Below, one piece after another: positions 35,803 through 46,653 of a stretch of DNA of 64,000 nucleotides. Position 1 is the first letter of the stretch, and each line of letters begins with the position of its first letter. Source of the stretch: Anthostomella pinea (Eukaryota; Ascomycota; Sordariomycetes; Xylariales; Xylariaceae); assembly GCA_963556695.1 (NCBI GenBank), contig CAUWAG010000019.1, positions 744,001 to 808,000 on the forward strand, read 5' to 3'. The position numbers and the translations under genes were made by a program. The notes beneath the pieces are model-generated. The model was not told where the DNA came from. It made no database searches and was given only the letters and a program-made list of their open reading frames with translations.

Positions 35803-38147
35803 ATGGCGAGCCTCAAGGCCCTCTACGCCTCTGATGGCCTCGATCGCCCAGAGTTCAAAACCAACATGAACGTCGACTATGTGATACACTACAAGATCGC
35901 CGCCGATAAAGCTCAGACCGAGGCTGGCTTCACCCAGCTGATTGAGGCTCTCACCAAAGTTGGTCTCGCATCTGAGGTTCGAAATGGTGACGAGTCTTCC
36001 GTGCTGGTTTTCGTCAAGGTCGCCTCCGACAAGTACCTAAATACTCATATCTACCGCGAGCGTGTCCAGGATTGGCTGTACGGCGTGCGGGCCACATCTC
36101 TGGAGAAGGACTTGGACAAGGCGTTCGAAAGCGAGCCGGTTAGCGAGGCGGAACGCTTGCGCACTGTCTACCTGCTGATGACGAAGCCCAAGAACGAGGG
36201 CGGCGCCGGCATCACACCAAAGACCGGTCAGTGGGAGCAGGTTGTCTCCATCTTCCCTCTCCATGACCACAAATTCAACTCGTCCTGGATCAAGGAGTGG
36301 AGTACCAAATACTATCTAAACGACCAGGACCTGAACCGCATTCGCAACAGGTTTGGCGAGAGGGTGGCTTTCTACTTCGCCTTCCTACAGTCTTACTTCG
36401 CCTTCCTCTTGTTTCCGGCCTCCTTTGGGTTTGCTGCTTGGCTCATTCTGGGACGATACTCGTGGACATACGCCATTGTGAACTCGTTATGGTCGGTTAT
36501 CTTCTTCGAGTGGTGGAAGAAGAAGGAGGTCGATCTGGCTGTTCAATGGGGTGTTCGTGGAGTATCGCGCATTCAACATCCTCGTACCCAGTTCCAGTGG
36601 GACCACGAAGCCGCCGATCCTGTCACCGGTGAGCCCACCAAGGTTTACTCGCCCATCAAGAGACTGCAAACCCAGCTACTGCAGGTTCCATTCGCACTGG
36701 CCTGCGTGTCGATTCTCGGCGCACTCTATGTGTTCTGCTTCGGTATCGAGATATTCATCTCAGAGGTCTACAATGGACCTTTCAAGTCCTACCTGGTATG
36801 TACTTTACACCCCTTCTGGTTCCACGGTGCAGACTGACTGGTGCGAAGACCTTCACACCAACCGTCATTCTCACGGCATTCACACCGATGCTGTCAACTG
36901 TCCTTGGCAACTTTGCCGAGAAGCTCACCGAGGCGGAGAATTACGAGACTAACGATGGTATGTACACATGCATACAAATGTAACATACGTAGCTAACGCG
37001 TTCGCAGCCCACCAAGCAGCTCTCATCCGCAAGATCTTCATCATCAATTTCATCACCTCATATACTCCACTGCTGCTCTCGGCTTTCGTGTATATGCCGT
37101 TTGGAAACCTCATGGTGCCATATCTCGATATTTTCAAGATCACGGCCGAGAAACTGTCCAGCGAGAAGGTAATCATCACCCAAGGCTTCGAAATCAACCC
37201 CGACCGCTTGAAAAAGCAGATCATCTATTTCACTGTAACCGCTCAGATCGTCAACCTCGCCCTTGAAGTCGTCGTGCCTTACGTGAAGCGCAAGGCTTTC
37301 AAGGAGGTTGAGAAGGTAGAGTCAAAGATGACCAAGAAGGACAATCAGGCGGCGGCATCTCAAGATGCCCCCGAAGAGCGTGCATTCCTCAAAAGAGTTC
37401 GGAACGAAGCAGAGCTCGATGTGTACGATGTCGCTGGAGATTACCGCGAGATGGTTGTCCAGTTCGGTTACCTAGCTCTCTTTTCAGCCATCTGGCCGCT
37501 GACGCCACTGTCATTCTTGATCAACAACTGGGTTGAGCTACGATCAGATGCGTTGAAGATTGCGGTCAGCAGTCAACGTCCCATCCCTTGGCGAGCTGAC
37601 TCCATTGGCCCTTGGCTGGAGGCTCTTGGGTTCTTGTCATGGTTCGGAACTATGGTGAGCTCGGCTATAGTATTCCTCTTCAGCGGCGACGCTGAGGGGC
37701 CCGGTGGTGACCCATCAAATGTCAATGTTTGGGGTCTTCTTCTATGCATCCTGCTGGCAGAACACTTCTACCTTGGCGCACAGGCCCTTGTTCGACACGC
37801 TTTGAGCCAAATCGACAGCCCGGGTCTCCAGAAGGAGAGAGCTGAACGGTTTACCATGCGAAAGCGTCTCCTGGAGGACAGTCTCGGCCCTGAGGCTACG
37901 GATAGACCAGTCCCACCCACGGCTCAGAAGGGGGAGAAAATCACCCGTGAGGCTCTGGAGGCAGAGGCCCGCAAGGAATCTACGGGTGGTGGCAGAACTC
38001 CCGAACAATCGTACGCATTGTCCTCCGACTACATTTCCATACTCTTGCTAACTCTTTTCCAGGTTCTGGCTACGCCAACAGGGAATGGACGAGACGATTC
38101 AGATTGGTCGCAAGCTCATCTCGCAGGCCAAGACAGAGAAGAACTAG
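35803..38147 (+). CDS. Anoctamin/TMEM16 family membrane protein (Ist2-like)
   Basis: Four exons (35803-36795, 36849-36957, 37008-38010, 38063-38147) join in frame to 729 residues. An N-terminal cytosolic ferredoxin-like domain (VDYVIHYKI onward) is followed by the anoctamin core: RFGERVAFYFAFLQSYFAFLLFPASFGF (first helices), EFKW-type segment FFEWWKKKEVDLAVQWG, then several hydrophobic helices after each intron, and the C-terminal helix around LLLCILLAEHFYL. The cytosolic tail is charged and ends in a basic FWLRQQGMDETIQIGRK segment encoded by the last exon. Fungal members either scramble phospholipids or tether the cortical ER to the plasma membrane (Ist2). The tail here is much shorter than that of yeast Ist2, so a scramblase/channel-like role (as for Aspergillus afTMEM16) is at least as likely. 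No damage is seen. Confidence 0.93.
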
Positions 38148-38389
38148 GAGTCTCAATCACTACTAGCGACAGTGGAGGCTTTGGAAGCGGTGGGGGTTAG
38201 TGAGTTGGTGTCTGGTGTGTTTGAGCTTGTCAATTAGTTGAAGGTATACTTGCATGGCGAAGGGAAAAGGGGACCGGTTTTCTTCTAAGAATTAGTAGCT
38301 TTATAAACTGACTGTTGGAAAAATTTGGTGGCTCTACCTTTACGAGTATTGTCAGTATACATGAAAAAAATCCTAGTGCCCGAGGGAGG

Positions 38390-38940
38390 TGCCATGACCG
38401 AGTTTACTAGCATATACAAGCAACGATTGCCAGCATCCCTGATGCTTTCAGCGACTACTTCACAGCATACATCGACTCCGTCTGGACGGAATGCACCACG
38501 AACACAGAAGCCGCAGCTGCCAACGTCGCATGCACGGTCCAAGGCGATCTGCTCGCTTGCGAGGGCGACAACAGCGAAAACACTAAGCCGACTGCTGGTA
38601 ACATCTTCGGCCGCAAATCAGGGCCCTACCTCCGCCATCGAGGCTGACGACAATGACGTCCACCGTGCTATCGGCTCTCGGCTGTGCGCAGCATTCAACC
38701 GCACGACTCTGATGATGACGGGAGGCAACACGAAGCCCGGCCTCTCTTCCACCAGCTAGTTACTATCTGGGTGCCCCAACGAACTGGTAGTTACTCGGCT
38801 CTTGTACATCAGAACGAGGTGGATGGGAAGGGATATGCTTTCTCGTACGACGATGTGAATTACGATGGTGAAACCTAGAATGGTGGTGTTGTTGCCTCAT
38901 CTAGCCCATCCGTACTTACGTTACGGTGGTTATTGGCGGG
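38390..38940 (+). pseudogene. GH64 beta-1,3-glucanase pseudogene fragment
   Basis: Three reading frames in turn read like the C-terminal half of a GH64 (thaumatin-like, laminaripentaose-producing) glucanase. The first is IASIPDAFSDYFTAYIDSVW to NIFGRKSGP; the second SAIEADDNDVHRAIGSRLCAAFNRTTL; the third EVDGKGYAFSYDDVN. Frame changes occur near 38420, 38630 and 38755. A TAG replaces a likely Gln codon at about 38876-38878, and another shift follows near 38925. The N-terminal half is absent. It lies 250 bp downstream of the anoctamin gene and faces the permease relic. This is clearly a dead copy. Confidence 0.8.
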
Positions 38941-39291
38941 CTTTCGGCGACGGGATCATGGTCGTAGGGGACGATGGACAGAGTAGTGTATACTTTGCGT
39001 TCGAACAGTCCATATATCTGTACACAGATATCCAGTGACTTTTTTATGGCGCAAGTTCAAATCCATCTTTGCACGCGAAATCTTCTTGTCCGTGCGTACA
39101 TTGCAAACATTTCATCACTGGTTGACGCACGCAGTGACGCTTGAGTCTGTGCAGGAGAACTTGTCGAGACTACAGGTAGCGCGGCTTCTCGTGGCGTCTG
39201 ATACGACACACAGACCAGTGCCTTCATCGCTTTGGCAAGCCGTACTTTTCCCCCTGCTTACATTGCGTTCGCTAAATTGAGTAGTCACAGT
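38941..39291. other. Spacer between two pseudogenes
   Basis: No gene or repeat is recognised between the convergent GH64 and permease relics. Confidence 0.5.
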
Positions 39292-40010
39292 CTACCTAGC
39301 ATGCAGCTTCCGCCCCTCGACTTCAGTCACAGGACCGACATAAGTGTGTCTGGTTCTAACAACAAAATAAACCAAGGAGCCGGCGAGCGTAACCCCAAAA
39401 ATAGGCGAGGCCCATTTGTACCCGGACGCAGTGGCCGGGTAAGCCTGCGGCCAGAAGCTCCAGAGAAAGGCCCAGATCGAGTACAGGACCGCCGCGGCGT
39501 TGAGCGGTATGCCGAAGCGGCCGAGCGAGAACTGGGCTGGGGGGAGGGTTGAGGGTGGAGGGTCGGTGGATCCGCCGCCAGAGCACGCAGCCGATGGAGA
39601 GGGAGTAGCATTGGAGGAGGGCGACGGGCGACGGTCAGGAGGGAGGTTATGGCGTAGAAGGCTACGGGACCTGGATGACACACACATGCCAGTCAGTACT
39701 CGCGCCCTCTTCTTGTGTAAGTAGGCAAGCTGGAGGGAGCATACTGCCGATGTAGACGAGTGAAAGTAGTACGGCATTGCCGCAAGAGAGGGAGGCTGTG
39801 TTCTGCGGAATGTGTCGCTTGGGGTGAACAGTGCTGAGCCATTTCGAGAATGGAAGGCCTGTGATGTGATGCAAGGCCAGCGTGTTAATACTCGGATGAC
39901 ACGAGAGATGCCCATGTCGTCGACGTACCATTGTCACGGGCAAATGCGTACAAGTCCAAGGACATAATATTTGTTGGCATTGTCGGGAGTGTCATGCTGG
40001 CAGCAGTTCT
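39292..40010 (-). pseudogene. Truncated amino-acid permease (APC superfamily) pseudogene
   Basis: Minus-strand pieces read as the C-terminal third of a GABA/choline-type amino-acid permease. They are: about 40010-39929 (LYAFARDNG), 39858-39745 (LPFSKWLSTVHPKRHIP to LVYIGS) and 39670-39292 (PVAFYAITSLLTVA to YVGPVTEVEGRK). The introns still have normal GT/AG ends and keep frame. Within the last piece two frame changes are needed: one after LLTVA near 39620 (a small CGTCGCC-type duplication) and one near 39545, to link LQCYSLSIGCVLWRR and FSLGRFGIPLN. The N-terminal two thirds, which should lie upstream, are missing, and unrelated sequence and the DUF4360 gene occupy the place. It was therefore truncated and then decayed. 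Confidence 0.75.
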
Positions 40011-40644
40011 GGAATGGATCATCTGGCTTCTGGCATTCCTATACTGCCTACCTGCCAAGGTCTTCTGAAAGTACACGCCGTCGGTGGGCTGGACTTTGTA
40101 CATATCGACTCCTGCGGATGGTAGGGGGCCGGTGAAGCCTGCGGCGGCGGGAGAGGAGATGGCGTTCATTGAGAGCATGCTTTGCCTGCCGTCCATTGGG
40201 TAGGTGGCACTCTGCGGTATGGGGGGTTTCATGCACACTGAATAATAGCTCCAAATGTGATAGCTGTATCTCTTTCCGCTAACGCTCCGGCCCTTCACTT
40301 GATGAAGAGTAAAGAGTTCACGGACGAGATGGCTCCCAGATCGGCCAGAGCAATCGCTATTGCTCTCAGATATCCAAGTCTGCATGAACAGCCAATATAC
40401 TCGACTTTTGTCGAAGACTTGTTTAAGAACGTTTCAAATAAGCGGAAGGTGCTCGCTGAAGCCACCAAAGAGGAATATAGAACCTGTAGGCCCGATCTCC
40501 ACGGCGCCAGACTGCGGTCGGCGCAATCGCACAGAGCGCCTCCTCCTACTTTTTGGGTATACCACGTACCTCCTCGCCTTTCCTTCCTCCTCACCTCCCC
40601 TTCTCTCTCCCTCCCTCTCTCCCCCCCTCCCTCAGATGACCGAT
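40011..40644. other. Spacer, no gene supported
   Basis: Short frames only. A CT-rich tract runs at about 40575-40635, next to the 3' end of the DUF4360 gene. A minus-strand frame at about 40250-40050 could be a further permease remnant, but I cannot match it. Confidence 0.4.
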
Positions 40645-41538
40645 CTAGCACCGCCTCCACACGTACCCGTAGCTCTCAGTAGCAGTCGTGTCCGCGTCCT
40701 TGCCAAAGTAGCCGTACTGGTCGCCGTCGGCGAGCAGCGCGACGCGGAAGTTGACGTTTAACAGGCCCAAAGCGCCGTCGGTGCCGCTGCACTGCGACCA
40801 CACAACCTGGTCTTCGGGAATCGACGTGTGCGCCGTCACGTCCTCGTCCAGGCGGGTCATGCCGGTGTTGGGGACGGAGCCGGAGACGGTGACCTGGGGG
40901 TGAAATGGGGTCAGTTTGGTGGTCTTTTGCTTTGTTTTGTGCGGGTGTGGTGGAGATGCTTCAGACTCGGAAGATGTGTTTAGATGGGAGTGTGAAAGGT
41001 AGGGAACATGAACAAGACGGAAAGAGACAGGGCGTATATGTGCGTGAGAGAGAGAAGAGAGATAGGAGAGATATGAGAGAGAGAGAGAGAGAGAGAAGCA
41101 GCAAAGAAAGAAAAAGCTCACATCCGCGCCAGCATCCTCGCTCCAGAAGCTCGTGACATAGTAGTCCAGCTCGGCCCCCGGGTCGAGTACGAGGTGCCCC
41201 TTCACATAAACGTCCTTGACGCCGACCTGCCAGCCCGCGCTGCAACCAATAGCCTGGACGTGGACCTCGCAGTTGGTACTACTAGTAGTGCCGCCGGGGA
41301 TCTGGGCATCGAACGCATTCATCTGGAACGCGAGGTCGCTCCATGAGCCGAGCTTGTCGACTTCGGGCGCTGACGACGGACACCCATTGCCCGAGTATGA
41401 GATCGATGCCACGCGCGGCAACGCGGCGGGTGTATCCCTTGGAGACAGGGTGGTCAGGGACACCGCGAGGGCTGTGCTGGGGAGGAGGAGGGTGGTGAAG
41501 AGGGGGCGGAAGAGGGCTTTGCTGGTTGGTGTGTGCAT
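40645..41538 (-). CDS. Secreted DUF4360 protein
   Basis: Two minus-strand exons (41538-41122 and 40893-40645), 221 residues after removal of a 227-nt intron. A signal peptide is evident: basic start, then LFTTLLLPSTALAVS, with likely cleavage near residue 25. The mature part has the DUF4360 pattern SISYSGNGCPSS, AFDAQIPGG, IGCSAGWQVGVKDVYVKGHLVLDPGA and a C-terminal WSQCSGTDGALGLLNVNFRVAL. Four or more Cys probably form disulphides. Function is unknown for this family, which occurs in many filamentous fungi and in bacteria. The intron is unusually long for this window and contains a (GA)n run at about 41075-41096. Frame through the intron runs into low-complexity Ser/Leu, confirming that it is spliced. 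Confidence 0.88.
   Translation of the reverse strand: MHTPTSKALFRPLFTTLLLPSTALAVSLTTLSPRDTPAALPRVASISYSGNGCPSSAPEVDKLGSWSDLAFQMNAFDAQIPGGTTSSTNCEVHVQAIGCSAGWQVGVKDVYVKGHLVLDPGAELDYYVTSFWSEDAGADVSFFFLCCFSLSLSLSYLSYLSSLSHAHIRPVSFRLVHVPYLSHSHLNTSSESEASPPHPHKTKQKTTKLTPFHPQVTVSGSVPNTGMTRLDEDVTAHTSIPEDQVVWSQCSGTDGALGLLNVNFRVALLADGDQYGYFGKDADTTATESYGYVWRRC
41075..41096. repeat. (GA)n microsatellite inside DUF4360 intron
   Basis: A GA dinucleotide run within the 227-nt intron, with further GA-rich sequence to its left. Replication slippage probably explains the intron's length. Confidence 0.9.
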
Positions 41539-42718
41539 CGTGAAGGTTGATGTGGATTGAGCTGGATGAATCTTTTGGGGTTGCTGGCGGTTGAAACGAG
41601 TATACGAGATTTGACAAGAGGTTGATAGTATAGGTGGTGATATAGACGTATTGATTTCGCAGTGTGAGTCTTGTTAGGTAGCCAGTCTGCTAATGGAGCC
41701 TCTCTTTCAACCACGTCATGATGGGAACGGAACGCCCTTATATAGGATCCTGTCCTATGTGATGCACCTAGTACAAGACCTCTTCCCTGTACCACTGCGT
41801 TTGGGCCAATATCGACACCACCATCACGAGAGCAGCCCAGAAGCTCTGGGCCGGTTATACCATATGTTTCCTGCGCGATTCGACTCTAGAAGATGTCGTG
41901 ATGGTCCCCAATCGGCGGGCATTCTCCGCGTTCGCCACTTTCATAGCTCAGAGATGTCATCCATCAGCAGCGTCAGCGGTATAACACGGTGGCTAATATG
42001 GCTAAAATGACGGCCACTCGCTACCTGGTCCCGGGAAAATCAGACGACCCACCAGTACAATGGAAAGACACTTGGACCCTGAGATTGGGTTGCGAAAAAT
42101 AGCACGCGAGTGAGGCACTATATCTCTATTTGCTAGGGTTCGCTCCGGATAATCAGACCGCGGTGCAACACGACAGCGGTGAGCCGTTGGTCTGGACCGA
42201 GCACGAAGCGCATAGAGACAGTCCAGACGTCAGCCTCAATTTGTGATAAAGGGCCCAAAACTGGTTTTCGACCGGTCCCTGCATTCGAGGTATGTTGTTC
42301 CATACTCGAGGGTGGACAGCGTGCAACATGGTGCACGTTCGAGATTGTTCGCGGCGCTGTACGATACATGCGAAGGCGGCCCACGAGCTAAGCTTATCTC
42401 CCAGAGATCTGGATCGCCTCAAGGGTGTAAGCCATGTGAATTTTGGGGCGCGGAGTGATCCTGCACGATTTTCTCGCGACCCGCTGTCGTTCGCTGATGG
42501 CATACCGGGACCTGATGATTTGTCCTCCTGACGGTTCAGACAACCGATCAGATTACCTCGGTAGGCTCTCCCGAGACGTATGCTGTTCATCCTGCAGGTT
42601 ACGATACCTCAATGCGTGCACAAGACCAGTGGTGTTCGTCAATGCAGCCGCCACAACTCCACGATCTTGCCCAGTATTACCAATGCCATATGCCGACATG
42701 GTCGCTTGAATGCCTTAA
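41539..42718. other. Spacer between DUF4360 and PEX12
   Basis: 1.2 kb with only short overlapping frames. It should hold the DUF4360 promoter and PEX12 3' UTR. No repeat is recognised. Confidence 0.5.
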
Positions 42719-43993
42719 TCATACCATGATTCGTCTCAAGCCCTCGGTGCCGCCCAGGACCCGTCGCCCCGTGACGGCGCACCTACCATGCCCACTCTCC
42801 CACTTGCCAGCCCTATCAGCCATGAACTTTTCCTGTCGGGGATGCATGCCCTCGAGCCACTTGTGTATACAGACGTAGCAGTAGACAATGCCCGTCTGGC
42901 ACGCCGTGGCAGTCGTGATGTCGTCCTCGCAAATGGGGCAAAGCTCCGAATCTTCCGGCGCGGACACGGTGAGTATCGGGAGCAGCGAAGGAGTGGCAAT
43001 CGGTGCATCTTCCGCCTGCGGGGTCCGGGTGTCCTTTTCGCCCTCGTTGCTTTGTTTCTGCTTCCGCGGTGCTTTCAGACCCAGCGCAGACAAGCCCGAC
43101 ACGATAGGCGGCGGCAACTCGAGGTTCTCGGTCGCCTTCCGCGACAGCTGTTTCGCAAAGTCCGACGCGTACCACCACTCGAGGAACTTGAGCGCAAATA
43201 TACTCGTGGGCAACAGCACAGACAGGCTCCCCAACAGCTTCGGCCCCATCGTGCGCGGGTTGAACAGGCTCGTCGTCCCAGGTGGACCGCCCGCCTTCGG
43301 CCTCCCGAGTGCCTCGATAGCCTGGAAGTCGGCGGCGTTCATCCGGCGCACGCGCGTGCCGATGAGCCACATGAAGGGGTTGTGGTATATGGAGTTGTCG
43401 AAGAGGTACGCGAGGTTGAACGCGATGATGGCGAAGCCGTAGGCCGCGTGCACGCTCGGATACACGTTCCGTATGAACCACTTGTAGTAATGCACGACCC
43501 GCTGCCGCACCGTCGGGTTCGCGGGCATGCGCGTGTAGCTGGCGCCCAGCAGGGCGCGGGGCGCCTCGACTTCGTGGCTCTCGTCGAGCTTGCGCTTTAG
43601 GTACGGCAGGGCGACCATGACGGCGAGGTTCTTCCATACGTCGCGGGTGCTCAGCTTGAGGGTCTCACGCACGAGGCCCGGCGCGCTCGTGGCGGCGCGC
43701 GGGATCTCGGCCTGGAGCGCTTTCTCCCGCTTCAGCCCGTAGAAGTGTTCGGTGAAGCTGCCGCCGCGCGTGCGGAGGTAGTGGCGCTCGACGAGGAGCA
43801 TGGCGAGGGCGTAGAGCTCATCGAAGGAGTTGAGAGGGCGCAGTAGGTAGCGCGGGTAGCGGTGCGTCGCGACAGTGAGGAGGTATCGCAGGGTCGGCGG
43901 GAGCAGAGAGTTGAGCTGCTGTTCGGAGAGGAGCTCGAATAGCGAGGGCTTCTGGTCGTCGAAAGTGCCCCGGAGGGCCGTGACGAACTCCAT
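42719..43993 (-). CDS. pex12: Peroxin 12, RING-type peroxisomal E3 component
   Basis: Single-exon gene of 424 residues. Pex12 sits in the peroxisomal membrane with Pex2 and Pex10 as the ubiquitin ligase complex that recycles the import receptor Pex5. The N-terminal Pex2/Pex12 domain is evident from [24 protein letters not shown], then [25 protein letters not shown] and [17 protein letters not shown], with hydrophobic helices. The C-terminal RING-like domain begins at Cys352 (CPICEDDI), followed by [11 protein letters not shown] (372-382) and [10 protein letters not shown] (Cys405). As in other Pex12 proteins, the RING lacks the full set of eight zinc ligands. It shares an organelle with the carnitine acetyltransferase ending in SKL, whose import would depend on this complex. 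Intact, usual length. Confidence 0.95.
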   Translation of the reverse strand: MEFVTALRGTFDDQKPSLFELLSEQQLNSLLPPTLRYLLTVATHRYPRYLLRPLNSFDELYALAMLLVERHYLRTRGGSFTEHFYGLKREKALQAEIPRAATSAPGLVRETLKLSTRDVWKNLAVMVALPYLKRKLDESHEVEAPRALLGASYTRMPANPTVRQRVVHYYKWFIRNVYPSVHAAYGFAIIAFNLAYLFDNSIYHNPFMWLIGTRVRRMNAADFQAIEALGRPKAGGPPGTTSLFNPRTMGPKLLGSLSVLLPTSIFALKFLEWWYASDFAKQLSRKATENLELPPPIVSGLSALGLKAPRKQKQSNEGEKDTRTPQAEDAPIATPSLLPILTVSAPEDSELCPICEDDITTATACQTGIVYCYVCIHKWLEGMHPRQEKFMADRAGKWESGHGRCAVTGRRVLGGTEGLRRIMV

Positions 43994-44381
43994 GATGATG
44001 ATAGTCTACGCTATAGCCAGTGACCGTGTCACTTGTCACGGCAGTATCATATTGCTTCCCATGTCTGGCTGCAGTTTGAGCTGTTGTTGGAAAGAGACGG
44101 TCGCGCCGGTCCCCGGAGATCGAGTCACAACTTTGGGTCGCATGACTGCCGAGGTTCAACATCTATTGAAGGAGCTTAGGCCACTCAGGCTCGAGCCGAA
44201 TTGCTTAACAAATCTACCCCTGGATTCTTCTATACCACCGACTACGGAGAGATCGTTTGAATGGTACAAATTAAACACGGACGTTTCTCATTAAAACTAT
44301 CGTATCAAAGCTCAAAGCGACTATCATGAGCTCTCTGTGAGCTGTCAATTAATACAAGAGCCGGCTTCAAAGCAACGCCAA
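43994..44381. other. Spacer between PEX12 and F-box gene
   Basis: 388 bp holding the PEX12 promoter and the 3' end of the F-box gene; nothing further is seen. Confidence 0.5.
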
Positions 44382-46130
44382 TTAACCATTGAGTTCGCCC
44401 TGAAGCCAGTCAAACCAATCACTCTCAGAATCCTCATTCTCGTTCTCCTCATTCTCACTACTAGGCTCAAAGTCTCCGTCTGCCTCGTCGAGCAACTCCG
44501 CCATGGGCATATATTCACGCAAGAATGAAGTGCCGCCCGTGGTAGATCCGTCTGAGATCTTCCAGAAAGCTGTGGGGCCGGCCGGTCCACGAGGATCAAA
44601 ATCCCTAGAGGCACCATTTAGCACGTCCAACGACGAAGGGGTTGGGGTGTCAGCTTACTTATCGAACCAGTTTCCCAGGACACCTTTGGCACTCTTGACA
44701 CCACCCAACTGAATGCTCTCACTTCGCCACCTTTCCATGCCAGCAAACACCGAGAAGGTGGTCCATCGGACCTCGCCCTCGCGCGTCAGACGCACGCAGC
44801 CTGCAAATTGAATGATGGCATCAGTATTTTTTCAGACGCTCGAATAACAGTGCGAAACGCACCTCGGACTTGTATCGTACCTCGCAGATCGGAGTTGGCA
44901 TTCTCGTCGTAGCTGTCGTCCAGCGAGCGCGAGACGCCCTTGAAGTACACCACCGGCAGCTCCTGCCCATCCTCGGGCCCAGGCGGCTCGATCTTGGTCA
45001 CAACGACTCTCATCAGAATGAGCCGCGTGGCCTCGCCGACGTCAATGGCCGGTCGAGCGATGTGTGGCGGCGGCTGGTCCTCCGGAGCAAAGTTGTAGGC
45101 GAAGAAGTCGGTGTAGTCGAGGAAGCAGACGACACGCAGCCAGGTCCCCGTGATACCATATGGGTCCAGGAGCTTCAACTCCTCGGGCTCGGCCACGGTA
45201 TCAATAGGCAAGGCCTTGTAGCTTCCTGGCCAAGTACCAGCAAATGGAACTTGACAAAAGAGCCTACAGATAGGATAATGGTCGAGGCCCAGCTTTCGGA
45301 GGTTGTTACCTAGAACGATCATGATGGCTTCCACCTTCTCCCAGTCCACCCGGTCCGTGTCGTCGTCCATGAAAGGGCCCCACTTTGTCCTCCGGGTATA
45401 TTGTCTCAGGTCGTAGACCTTGGAGCAGGCGAAGGGGCTCATCCTGCTGCTTCGCGTCACGCGTCCCACGCCCGGGTAGGCATATAACATAGGCACGCCA
45501 TAGAGACAGTGAAGTTGTGCACTCTTCTGGTGCGCGGGCCCCGGGGGCGCGTGGGAGTGGACACCGGCCCGAAATTCCGCACGAGCACGTTCGTATATTA
45601 TTGACCGGCATAGGAATGCCGACTGGTTGGTTTCGGTGCTGAAGATGGAGCTGAGAAGGTCGGCATTGCGGGACCGTGGGTGAGTCGCCGATACGAACGG
45701 CCGAGCGCCCTGAGTAGTGGCATTCTTGAGGAGTGCGGTGACTGTGCTGTGGACAAAGTCGAGCTCGCTCTTCTGTGAAGGAATCGTGTGTTAGTCGCTA
45801 TGAATCAACCCACAGATGCGCTGCGGATGGCGGTCGCACCTTGGCCTCAACGCTGTCGCGACGACATATGACCTGCAGCCGAACTAAATCCTTCAGAGAT
45901 TGCGCCCAGTCGACGTCGCCTGTCTGCGGTTTGTCGAAATGGTGTAGGTAGACGAGCTTGAAGAGCGCGCTATTCCCGGTAACGGCATGGTAGAGGGTCT
46001 TGCAGATGCGGGGACACCAGGCCAGATCGGGTGGGTTGACATACCCCAGGATATGGTGGATGATCTCGGGAGGGAGCTCGATCAAGAGCATCTTGTCTAT
46101 CGTCGCGGGCACAAGATGCTTGCGGTTCAC
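44382..46130 (-). CDS. F-box protein
   Basis: Four minus-strand exons (46130-45840, 45772-44863, 44800-44659, 44604-44382) join in frame to about 521 residues. The N-terminal F-box (about 14-60) reads LLIELPPEIIHHILGYVNPPDLAWCPRICKTLYHAV and would bind Skp1 in an SCF ubiquitin ligase. The remainder is a fungal-type substrate-recognition region without a repeat I recognise (no WD or LRR), containing SSRMSPFACSKVYDLRQYT, TGTWLRVVCFLDYTDFFAYNF and RGCVRLTREGEVRW. The tail is strongly acidic (EPSSENEENENEDSESD). A second Met 13 codons downstream (46091), just before the F-box, may be the true start. The first donor is GTGCGA, weaker than the others, but the join is supported by frame. The substrate is unknown. 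Confidence 0.85.
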
Positions 46131-46653
46131 TCGTATCTCTTCGTACCTACTTGATATGGTGCTCGTCGGATCTCCGTGTGAGAGATAAGTTGGAGGGGAA
46201 GCTTGGGGATCGATGAGCGTTGCATGGCGAGGGGCAGACCTTCTATGTAGGTAGACGGAATTAGTAAATTACCCCAATGAGTATACCTAGATAATGACTT
46301 TATCGAGGCTTAACTCTAGCTCTCGCGTCGGCAATTAGGTGTTCGGGGTTAACGCGCGGGCGACTCGGACTTAACATATGTAACTCCTGGTGTAAAATAA
46401 ATCATATGCCCGGTCTTACGGCAGAGTTCGGGCACTGACCGAAGATGCAAAGTTGAACTGGACCTGTGTATCAAGAATAGCTCATGTTGCTTGCTAGATC
46501 AAAGTCGACGAGGCACCAAGATAAACTGAACGGCAGAAGCGTGGATAAGTGCGAGTGATGTTTTGGACTTGGACGCCGCACCACCTCCTCAAGCCGAGCA
46601 ACCTAAATGGAACTCTGAAGTTGCCCCTATTCCCTGACGACCGGTTCCGTGCT
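46131..46653. other. Spacer between F-box and HET genes
   Basis: No gene; presumably promoter of the F-box gene and 3' UTR of the HET gene. Confidence 0.5.

Noticed and set aside
42788..43600. 270-codon plus-strand frame opposite PEX12
   Set aside because: Antisense shadow, Arg/Leu/Glu-rich, no domain.
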